DNA of 64,000 nucleotides, from positions 122,674-186,673 of the forward strand of contig JAHQIW010000630.1 in NCBI GenBank assembly GCA_019055375.1. Reading direction: 5' to 3'. The stretch comes from Parelaphostrongylus tenuis. Lineage: Eukaryota; Nematoda; Chromadorea; Rhabditida; Metastrongylidae. Each line of letters starts with the position of its first letter. Within the stretch, counting starts at the first letter, position 1. Shown here piece after piece: positions 55,401-64,000 of this stretch. The position numbers were made by a program, and so were the translations under genes. The notes under the pieces are model-generated. The model was not told where the DNA came from. It was given only the letters and a program-made list of their open reading frames with translations, and made no database searches.

Positions 55401-58300
55401 AGCATATACGAACACATATGGAGTCATCAAGATAAAATTGAAATGGATTCACTGAACAAAACGTGAAATAACATTATCTGAAGTGATACGATCACACAGC
55501 CATATTGAAGTATTGCAGCTTATGCTTAGAAGTGGCATCCGTAGTAGCTCATCAAAAGTATTAGATAAGCAAACACCCTGAACAATAAGTTGCCATCGGA
55601 ACTATCAGAACTCGGCTGCCTTATAATAGAAGCCACGTACAAGCAGCAAAATGCACAGGATATCAAGATGCAAGGCAATCACATCGCATGCCTCGTGACA
55701 GAAAGCGTTTTACGAACGTTTCATAAAATCCGCAAAACATGCCTTTCACAAAGTTTTGTAAAAAAGTTCCAGTGTAGACGGAGTTAGAAACCACTTACAG
55801 CAGAAGTCGAGGTCAAACGAGCCCTGCTAACAAGAACTACTTAATAGAACTGTATTTGAGATCATCTAAAGTCAGCAGTATCCGAATAGTTCTTGAAAAT
55901 CACACAAAAGGCACACCATGTTTTTTTTGACCATGGACACAGCAATCTTAATTTATGGGCCAATCGAATCTCGGATTACATGGAAAATCGGTTACATAGT
56001 GAAATTAAAACAATCAGATTTGCCTCAAGGGCGGACGTCAGACTGACAAACAAACGAATCGTCAAAAGATCTGCCAACTTATTAATTTCGTCGCACCTAG
56101 GAGAAATCAAGAAGCAAAAGAAACTAGATACAGGAGGGAAGAAATATTCATCAAATGAACATCTGAAAGACGCTGAGCAAAACCAGAAGCACCGCTATGC
56201 TTTTGACGAAAAAACACTAACGGTTATCTTTATGAATTGGTCAAATCGCTGAAAAAATCGAAGTATTTGCCTCGCACAATCGGAATTAGGCGTCATGTCC
56301 ATTATTGCGCTATAAGCAGCCGTACAAGTGAGATATTGGGAAGCATAGGCGATTAAAAAATACGAATTACGACGATCGCGATACGAAGAATCGTGGAAAA
56401 CGGGTTGCTAAACTATAAAATTCAATTACATTATTCGGTATCAAAAAAGATATTGAAGCACACGTTCAGTGATAGCAGCAGGTCAAAAAGGACCAGAATA
56501 GACCGGATATGGACCCACGTACAGTGATCCGTTTGGCACATGACAAGACGCAGTAGTTCAAACAACAATTGAGATCAGTCTTGAACCAATAAAAGCCTCT
56601 ACTAATACTGAATACGACCAAATATGCATGCGTGAAGAATTAGTATGCAAGTGTTCGGCCGGAACGTGCACTGGCTTCGAAGCAGGAGAAGCATATTGGA
56701 GCATCGTACAAATTAGTGGATGCTCACCCCATCGTCATGTCGTAGTTTATGAAGGGCTAGCAATGATCCTCAACAATCCCACGCAGATCCCTTGCCAGCA
56801 CACATAATAACACGCATACAGTCAAACAGAACGATAAAGTATCCGTCTACGTCGCACCTGTTCTTACAAGGATGTGCTATACCAGCACAGACAACAGAAT
56901 GCTCAAGACTAATAGCATATCAGTCCGACTCTCTCTGAACCACAGCATGGACAAGGAAATGCAAAATTTTTATAACGAAACTGATATTTTCTTCGGTTCT
57001 TTCGACTTGACTTGACTTCGATTTTTTATTTCTGGTATTTTAGTTAATATTAAACGGGTATTCAGATATGGTACTATATGTACGTCTAAGCTCTGACAAA
57101 GCAGGGGCGCCGAAACGTTACACATCAAATTTTGAGAAAGGAGAAGTGCCAACCTCGTGAGAGCTGTAATTAAAGAAAAGGATAGCTCAAGGACTGATAA
57201 TAGCTCATCGTTAAGAAAGAGAGTTTTTCCTTAAAAAATCAAAGATATCCCCTTTATATCCGACTCAGTTCAAGGTAACACAAAACTCGTTTATTTTGAC
57301 AACACCTAGATTCGAAATCTTAATGATCTAAGGAGAAGACCTGAATCAGAGAGATAAGGAATGGATCGACGTACACGTGAAACACTGTTAACAATCGCAC
57401 AGATGAGTTTGCGTACTTATAAATGGTGTGGGCATTATCACCAACGTAATTTTTAGTTCAATTGCATATCCAACTACCCCATGGGCGACGTCACAATACG
57501 TGGGAGCACAGCTGTTATTTATAATGTCTGGCGTATGGCAAACAACAATCTAAAGTCATGCTTCCACAGAGCTATTGCTCTAGGAGGAATATATTACAGG
57601 TGGAAGCAGAGGCAATGATTACCACATCTATTTCTTCTCAACCAAATTACTCGAAATTTTGGCTCAAGTTATTACACAGTACAGCAGGGATTCAACCTTT
57701 CAACAGGACCACTACTCAAGCTGAAAAGAAGCCAGGAAAGCCCAGCCAAAGAGTAAACTGTACCAGAAATGACCACCCTCTTGGTGGCTATAAGTCGCAA
57801 AGTGGCTATTCCTTCTGATCTATAAGGGTCGGGTGACTGCTGTAATGTGGTGGCCACCAGAGTTAGCGCACGCTAGGCTTACCTCGGGACTCCAGAGAAC
57901 AAAGCTGCTAAACCAGTACAATTTTCCTATGCTGGGACCTGCACTATCAGTGCGAGACGGGCTGTTCAACTACCCAAGCAACGCTTGATTGGACAGAGCT
58001 TCTGTTGTCGTCGCATCTAAACGCGACCCCCACGTAAACGGGAAAGATCCAGGGCCCCAGATCTTCCGCTCATGTCTGCACAATCAGTTAGATATCGTCA
58101 GATTGCTTATATTGTATTGTTATTATTGCTATGAACATTTAAAACTCAAAAATAAAACTGTGCTCCGTGCCTAAGGTAGAAAACCTTCGTGGCATTCCTG
58201 TGCAAATTCGAGCATTCTACTTCGAGTTAGTAATTATTTTGCTAACCCGTACTCTACACTTTAATGCACCAACTACTGCAAATTGCAACAGTTACGTCTA
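52420..58300 (+). mobile_element. Degenerate BEL/Pao-like LTR retrotransposon remnant
   Basis: Two diverged direct repeats (about 52440-52680 and 58060-58290) share ttgcttata-tgtattgttat, attctacttcgagttag and ctctacactttaatgca phrases and look like LTRs, the second with an aataaaactgtgctc polyadenylation-like stretch. Between them, 52740-52990 holds gag-like frames (VELNAQRNKLIDDATTLLS), and about 55250-55330 reads EIVDVSLDSGVNQLFI, a retropepsin-like DSG site in BEL-style context. No clear reverse transcriptase or integrase could be read, and stops are frequent. The assignment is tentative. Long foldback DNA (53510-54920) is nested inside. Confidence 0.4.
53510..54920. repeat. Large inverted repeat (arms about 450 bp) nested in the LTR element
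   Basis: The segment at 53580-54030 (agagctctttctctagacta, aatcatctgatatcattatg, caaggaaaataagaacgac, caggctattcgataaggt) is repeated inverted at 54480-54900. The spacer (54130-54430) holds a further direct copy of the outer part (cattcgaaagctcag / cattcaaaagctgac). The same dispersed family occurs at 300-800, 11190-11300 and 16660-16830. Confidence 0.7.
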
Positions 58301-58498
58301 TCAAGGTCAGGAAGTCAGTATGATGAACGAGTGAGCTCCAGAAATGAGCAGAAGGAAGCGGGCGACTTGGGAGCATTAAGAGCAGGATGCAGTGAAGGAA
58401 ACAAAACGATCGCGTCTGCGTCACTTTTCGACTTAGAGATTACTCCTGCCTTAGCGTATACGTCAGGAACTTGGTTGATGCATATGCCGGATTAAATA

Positions 58499-58545
58499 CT
58501 ATATATATATATATAAATATATATATAAATAAATATATATATATG
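58499..58545. repeat. TA simple repeat
   Basis: Nearly pure atatata with aaat interruptions. Confidence 0.9.
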
Positions 58546-60885
58546 TAAAAGAAAAAATAGTTTCAATCATTAGTTTTCATTGAAAAAAATCAAACACATG
58601 ACGACAGCCAATACTCATTCTGCGATTAAAAAGCTCAATCAAAAAAAAAAAGAATTTTCTGAAGTGAGTTGAGTGTAAGAGCAGCATTCAATCTAATAGG
58701 ATAATGACTGACCATGCTGCGCACATTTTTGACAAGCAACGTGAACATAACTTGCGTAAAGGTTTACATTCAGCTCGCGTCAATGAAGCTTATTCAGCAT
58801 ATTTGACACAGGAGAATAGTTCCGGTTTATTCGCGTTACCGTACAGGTGAGAAGGGCTATAGGGCGGAGCAGGCGTTCTACGTATAAAGATGGCAATCAG
58901 TTGAAGGTAGAATGCTTGAAGCGTATTCTCATCTGATAAAGTAGAAGGTTTTCAAGAGAGGATGACTAACTATTACAAGACAAGAATGTGCGGGCATGAA
59001 CATGCTGCACGTGAGTGGTGCAAAAAACATAGAATTAAACAGATATAGAGAATTCTTTCAAATAGATAAAGAGTACTCAGTCGATCATAAATATGGGAAA
59101 AGGAGGGAAGAAAGGAGGGAGGAGGGAGTGCGATTCTTGCAATCAATCAACGATTAACTTACCGAGCGCATTAGCTTGGGCTCGTCCGAAATTGAAAGAT
59201 TTTAGCAGTCAGTATTCTTCGTCATCCTTGAAGAAAGCGAAATTCTCAAGCAGTAGTCAAAACAGCACATGAATAGTTCAAAAATTTTGAAGGGGGATGA
59301 ATGTGAAGAAACTCGAGTGTCAGAAGTGATTGGGTGTCAACGCCAGTAAAATGTGAGGACGGGTCATGTAGAATAAAAAATAATAATACTAAGTGAACGT
59401 TTAAAAAGGGAAGATTAGAAAAGTCTCTAAAGCACTACCAAGTGAATCAAAGGACCGATCCAATTAAAACTTGGCTTTGTGATTCAAAGTGGTCTCACAA
59501 ACTGTCCGTTTTGTAGCTTGCACGAGATTGGTCAAAATCTGTGGCTTACGTTGCGGCGATTTCGTCTTTCTGAGAGCCGTTCATCAGCTGCTACGAATAA
59601 ATAATATTAATTAACAGAACTTATTCATAGTGTGTGACAACGCACCGGTGATCTTACCCATATAAGTAGCTAATTGGCTGTGAGAAAGGCAAAGTTACCG
59701 TAATGCCAGCCATCAATTTTGAATATAACTTACCATCCTCGCTCAAGTTTGGAAGAAGGACTGCTCGTGAGATACTATTAAGTGACTTACCTTTTACGCA
59801 TTACTAAAGAATTAGTAAAAGACACAATATCACATACCATCGTCCGGTTTACGAGAGCTGGTGACCGCTTGCAGTGATGGTGAGAAAATGCTTAACCATA
59901 TTTTCTTTGAGGATATCCCAAGCGAATTTTTTTTGAATTTTCAGGGCTTCATAGTGATTCTTCAGCAGTCATTCGGTACCTCAAGAACAGTGACTTCGAT
60001 ACTGCATTTGGTCTTCAAACAGCCTAAGCTGTGCGCTGTAAGAGTGTGAATAAAATTTTGTAATTTTGGTCCGTTTGTTTGCTCGACTAAGGTTTGTGGT
60101 GGATTCTCAGTAGCTTTCAATAGAAAACACTCAGTAGTTCAGTTCCGATAATGAAGCTGAATTTCAACTTGAGATGTTCTTTATTAAGCGCTGTAAGCGC
60201 GATAAAAATATTGCGTCTCACATCCGAAGTGATCACCTCGGTTTGAAACTTCATAGCTGGGTATTCGGCAATTAAAATGAAAATGTAATGCTAACACATG
60301 AGAACCGCAGAACAATGTCCTTTCTAGGATGTTGATATAGAAAACTTATATATTTTTTTGAAACAGAGGAGAAATAAATAATGACGAGCGTTCCCTTCTG
60401 GGAGGCACTTGAAGCATCCTGATAAGGCGATTCAGGACGCGCGCTATCTCTTAGTAATCTGATAAAATCATGACTTCCTCTATACGTTTACATGCATCTA
60501 GTGCATGTACCAATCCGCATCCAAAAAGGTTTTTTAAAAAGCAAATTTAGTTCTAAGATAATCGTTTTTCAAGCTAGCGATACGTAGTAGAAGTCTGGTG
60601 TAAAGCCAAACACAGACGCCAGCAGTGAAAGTAATGAGAATCGAAGGTCAAACGTAATTTATTTTCTGATTGCTACGACGCAGTCCAAAGGCTTTTTTGA
60701 TAAGTTGATTTCAGTAATAAAAATTACTAAGATTGCTAAAATTGCTATGGAACAAAAAACTAAAAGTCTGAAGCAAAAGCAAATACGGACTTGTCAGTGG
60801 AGAGTTAAATTTGCACACACAGCGGTTTCTTCATCACTTTACGCCACTTCTTGTACCACATAATATTATTGCCAACAAAGGTCAT
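58546..60885. other. Stretch without a recognisable gene
   Basis: No exon was recognised. At 59530-59600 the minus strand holds CUGAUGA followed by a partly hammerhead-like arrangement and cgtaagccacag, related to the motif at 16278 but too decayed to call. Confidence 0.35.
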
Positions 60886-60889
60886 TTAT

Positions 60890-61070
60890 GGAGGGATAAA
60901 GGATAAGGGTCTTGAGATTGACCAGTTCTTCAAGGGATGCGCCATGTACTCGCCTTCAAATATCTAACTACGTTCGAATTGATTGAATGCGTATTTGGCT
61001 TTTACAAAGACTCGCGGTGGCCATCCCGCTGTATCGAGTCACTGTTGTTTATCCTCCTAGATAAGTCTGA
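60890..61070 (-). repeat. Second tRNA-related repeat, copy 3, body only
   Basis: agggatgcgccatgta, gactcgcggtggccatcccg and cgagtcactgttgtttatcc match 35840-35940; the tRNA-like head is missing. Confidence 0.6.
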
Positions 61071-61470
61071 TTCATTTATGAAACCTAACTAAATTCAAGA
61101 TCAACGCGCTTATTACTTTCATTTCATGTTTACCTCTATAACAATAACATGATCGAAAAAAATTACTCATTGATTCAAACTATGCTGAGGTTAATAGATA
61201 GTCGGTCCTAGGTATCGCTTACATTTCTGTCCTTCTAACACATTCATGGAAGCCCATAGAGGTTAAACTGTTGGAACTTCAGCACCTTAGAATCTGATTT
61301 ATCAATAGGAAATGCTCATAGTACGACGGCCTCGAAAGTAGAGGATGTTCAAATCGTGTGAAACTCAAGATGAATCTAGTCTTCGAAGTGAGCATTTTTT
61401 CAACCTTTTTTGTTATGACTGGCGTCATATTAGGTCTTCGACTGAGTTTACGAACCTGATCCAGAAATTG

Positions 61471-61572
61471 AAATTTTCCCCACAAAAACAAATACTTCTT
61501 TTACTTTTGTGTGCAAAATTTTCCCACAAAAACAAATACCTTTTTACTTTTTTGTGCAAAATTTTCCTGTGC
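61471..61572 (+). repeat. Short tandem duplication, period about 44 bp
   Basis: aaattttccccacaaaaaca, then aatacttcttttacttttgt, is repeated from 61514 with few changes, and a third partial unit starts at about 61558. Confidence 0.85.
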
Positions 61573-61607
61573 ATTGTTTAGTATATTTTTTCACACACTT
61601 GTCCAAC

Positions 61608-62160
61608 AATGGAGCTGTCATGGGAAGTCATTCGCAACTTACTGCCTAACTTACCTACCATTTACGAGTTTCAATTGGGCACGATTTTTCAAACTGCACT
61701 TGACAACATCAATCGTGCAAAAAGGCCGCCGAGTTGTGTGGAGAAGTAAGGCGTATGAAATGGTTTACAAAGTTTCACAATGGAGATACTGATTTTGCCC
61801 ATCAACCAAGATCCCGAATACCGCGTGAAAATTGGTCGAAAAGCAATTATTGAAGCTATTGAAGAAAATCCGACTTTGCTAACCGGTGATTTGGCCAATG
61901 ATTTCCAATCTTCAGACGAGCAGTTTTGGAAGATTTTGACAGAACTCCATCCAGGCACACGGAGAATGCTTCAATTAATCTACTTGGTACTTGCGATTAC
62001 TTGGTAAGATAGATTTTTGAATTTTTGGACCAAGTTCGAAAGTTGAGTTGGAGACTTAATATATGTGGACACAAACGAATTTTTGGCCTGAATTTAGCAT
62101 CTATGAATTTCATCGATTCAGCGAATAAAAACTCACGTGAGTTGAGATATTCAAAAATTC
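61608..62160 (+). pseudogene. Mariner-family transposase N-terminal remnant
   Basis: ATGGAGCTGTCATGG starts MELSWEVIRNLL. After a frame shift KWFTKFHNGDTDFAHQPRSR follows (near 61757), the mariner WF-F-xGD-LxDxPRSGRP block. The first frame then resumes with IIEAIEENPTLLTGDLANDF (61841-61900). Stops and shifts break the frame and the catalytic domain is absent. Confidence 0.7.
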
Positions 62161-62169
62161 AAATTAATT

Positions 62170-63330
62170 TGCCCTACTGCTACTAGGTTGTATTTTTTGC
62201 GAAAGTAAGGATACAAATCTATTACAAGATAGCCATGAATAAGTAATGACTGTATAAACAGTAGCACTAGAATCTTAAAATTGGGGGGAGGGCTCACACT
62301 GGATTGTTTAACTGCAGTGTTCCATGGACATGGAAAACGATATGAAGAGAGAAACGCTGGAAGCAGAAAAGTGTACGATGCTTATGAGTCTCTCAAGAAG
62401 CTTCAATCATTTGAAAGACATTGCGTACTCACCTTCTGACACACAGTGGCCCTCTTACCACTCTGAACGCCACTAAGACGTAAGTTGATATATGTACGAT
62501 GTCAAGATTTCATTACACCACTCTTGAAACGCCCTGAACAAAGCCTTCGGTATTACGACCCGCACATACCCGCGCACATGAACGTGGCTCGACAGTTCAG
62601 ATGCGCGAAATTTATTTCATCTCAAAATACTGCTTCATATTTTTCGAAAATGAAGTATAGTGAGTCAATCACATAAAGTATTGCGGTATGTAAGAAAACG
62701 AATCTATGAATATTTATATAAATATGTGGTATTGTGATTAAGAGCGGCAAATATTATAGTCTAAAGCAATACATTGGGGAATACTTTATGATTTGTTTTA
62801 CGTGACCCGATACCACATTTTCCGGATACCAGCACATCCTGCAAACTTGATCGTTTCCTCCATCATCCAAGAAGATTTTCGTATAGGCTCGACAGTACAT
62901 TGGGGATTTAGATTATCCAGAGGAATACCATCGAATCCTTCTTATCTTGGTATTATTGAAATCATGAGTAATCGCGCTAAATCTTTCTCATGTATTGATC
63001 ACGTGCAGCCAGCGGCTTTTGCGGATTGTAGAGGGCGAGTTGACCCCGGAAAAAGTGGTAACATTCATTAACCTAGCCTCAGAGCATTGATGAGTTGATT
63101 AGCACGTGGCTTGGTAGAAACATGGTCTTGCCGCAAAGTGAATCGTATCACTACCGCTATTTTACACGCACGACGGCGACGGGTGATAGAAACGTTTTCG
63201 AGTTTAGTTTTTCTTTTGACTTCACAGTGTTTCTATTTTCAAAGAACATGGGCTTAATTGAGACGGAATTGTAGTTACTGTAAACTAACTAATTCAAGTA
63301 TTCATGGTGCCTGAATTTCAAACGGTGAGT
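62170..63330. other. Stretch without a recognisable gene
   Basis: No supportable exon or repeat was seen. Confidence 0.35.
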
Positions 63331-63389
63331 TGATCCTTTCATTACTATTTGAGCCAACAGTCATATGGTCTGGCAAGGGCTCTTATGCA

Positions 63390-63429
63390 GCCCGATACAC
63401 TTTCGCCCTTACAGACTCGTCATTCGGGC
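63390..63429 (-). ncRNA. Hammerhead-like motif, family 3, left arm (C3 changed)
   Basis: Minus strand: stem I GCCCGA/UCGGGC perfect; core AUGACGA (C3 to A); stem II GUC/GGC; GAAA present; stem III shortened by a 3-base deletion; UA site present. Inactive by sequence. Confidence 0.55.
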
Positions 63430-63854
63430 AGAACCCGTCGTCCTTCAATCTTTTTAATAATCAGTTTCTCTCGGGAGCCTGCACTACCTATAGAGAGATT
63501 TCGAAGACGAACGTTCTACACTCTATGTCAAGTGAATTTTTACCTACCACAGAGTTTTGTACACTAGATTGCTCTTTGGCTCGCATTTTATCATATTATA
63601 CCTTTATTTCGAGTGTTTTATTAAGATCACGATAAAATATCAACAGATTAAAAAGATGTCTTAATAAAACACTCGAAAGAAAGGTAACATTATAAAAAAT
63701 ACCACCCAAAGAGCAATCGAGTGTACACACTCTGTGTTAGGTGGAAATTTCGCTTAAAATAGAGTGTAAACTGTTCGTCTTCGATATCTCTGTGCAGGGA
63801 GAGCAGGCTCCCGAGAGAACTGACTAATAAAAAGGTCGAAAGACGACGGGTTCT

Positions 63855-63896
63855 GCTCGACTGACGAGTCTGAAGGACGAAACACGTGTATCGGGC
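63855..63896 (+). ncRNA. Hammerhead ribozyme, family 3, right arm, all core bases conserved
   Basis: Stem I GCUCGA (63855-63860) pairs fully with UCGGGC (63891-63896, one G-U). CUGACGA is 63861-63867. Stem II is GUC/GAC (63868-63870/63876-63878) with a UGAAG loop. GAAA is 63879-63882, stem III is the self-complementary CACGUG (63883-63888), and U889-A890 sets cleavage after 63890. With a six-base self-complementary stem III, two molecules could pair there to form the dimer form known for minimal type I hammerheads. Confidence 0.75.
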
Positions 63897-64000
63897 TGTA
63901 CAAGAGCCCTTACCAGACCACATGACATGTTGGCTCAAATAATAATAAAAGGATCTATTGAAGTTTGGCGTGGCCTCGATAAAACACTCGAAATTAAGGT

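Larger units (their letters stand above)
63340..64000. repeat. Large inverted dimer of the family 3 hammerhead repeat (runs to the window edge)
   Basis: Arms of about 300 bp turn over near 63645. Left gagccaacagtcatatggtc, gcccgatacac, ctctcgggagcctgc and gattgctctttgg are mirrored on the right by ccaaagagcaatc, gcaggctcccgagagaa, cgtgtatcgggc and gaccacatgacatgttggct. The centre is itself a small hairpin of two facing end motifs (cgagtgttttattaaga / tcttaataaaacactcg, 63608-63676). Another copy of the end motif (ataaaacactcgaaatt) closes the window. Confidence 0.8.

Noticed and set aside
57095..57135. CTGACAA...GCGCCGAAACGTTA, similar to the family 4 motif
   Set aside because: G8 is changed, stem II is disordered and no stem I partner was found, so it is too weak to list.
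1..64000. CRISPR arrays, rRNA genes, prokaryotic operons
   Set aside because: No regularly spaced direct repeats of CRISPR type, no rRNA sequence recognised; spliced genes show the DNA is eukaryotic.

Overview
The window is eukaryotic DNA, AT-rich, with small exons, long repeat-filled introns and pyrimidine-AG acceptors placed at or just before start codons, as expected for nematode spliced-leader trans-splicing. The RTE-type retrotransposon reverse transcriptases and an ELO-1/ELO-2-like fatty-acid elongase point to a clade V (strongylid, hookworm-like) nematode. That assignment is an inference from protein resemblance.

Host genes are few. (1) 15730-19183 (+): the 3' part of a small single-pass membrane protein with two PY-type motifs in its cytoplasmic tail. 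(2) 26467-32100 (-): a full six-exon very-long-chain fatty-acid elongase, intact except for a one-base frameshift in exon 3. (3) 44636-47418 (-): a thioredoxin-fold, nucleoredoxin-like protein with a WCPQC active site, whose last exon I cannot place. Possible single exons lie at 32493-32692 (-) and near 38156-38538.

Nearly everything else recognisable is repeats. There are broken mariner transposases (3.1-3.9, 14.8-15.4, 40.9-41.2, 61.6-62.2 kb) and mariner-derived deletion or foldback elements (4.4, 25.4, 50.0 kb). RTE fragments lie at 12.5-13.4, 17.8-18.4, 27.0-27.6, 41.8-42.6, 48.6-50.0 and 50.3-52.1 kb. A degenerate BEL/Pao-like LTR element spans about 52.4-58.3 kb, with another inverted repeat nested in it. 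There are at least eleven copies of a tRNA-derived SINE, mostly in and next to the elongase gene, three copies of a second tRNA-related repeat, 124-130 bp tandem repeats at 10.2 and 11.7 kb, and several foldback elements.

The most interesting observation is a set of about eighteen hammerhead-ribozyme-like motifs (CUGANGA, stem II, GAAA, very short stem III, UH cleavage site, matching stem I) carried by at least four unrelated-looking short repeat families. All are type I with a minimal helix III. Four keep every conserved core base I can check (10675, 36704, 45914, 63855, all +). Several sit in inverted dimers with one ribozyme facing outward in each arm, one pair is a head-to-tail dimer of about 310 bp, and one 281-bp monomer has inserted into an RTE retrotransposon. 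This looks like a ribozyme-bearing, non-coding mobile repeat system resembling retrozymes but arranged mainly as foldbacks.

Large stretches (1-3.1, 4.9-7.6, 7.8-10.1, 19.2-25.4, 37-40.4, 42.6-44.2, 59-60.9 kb) show no gene I can support.
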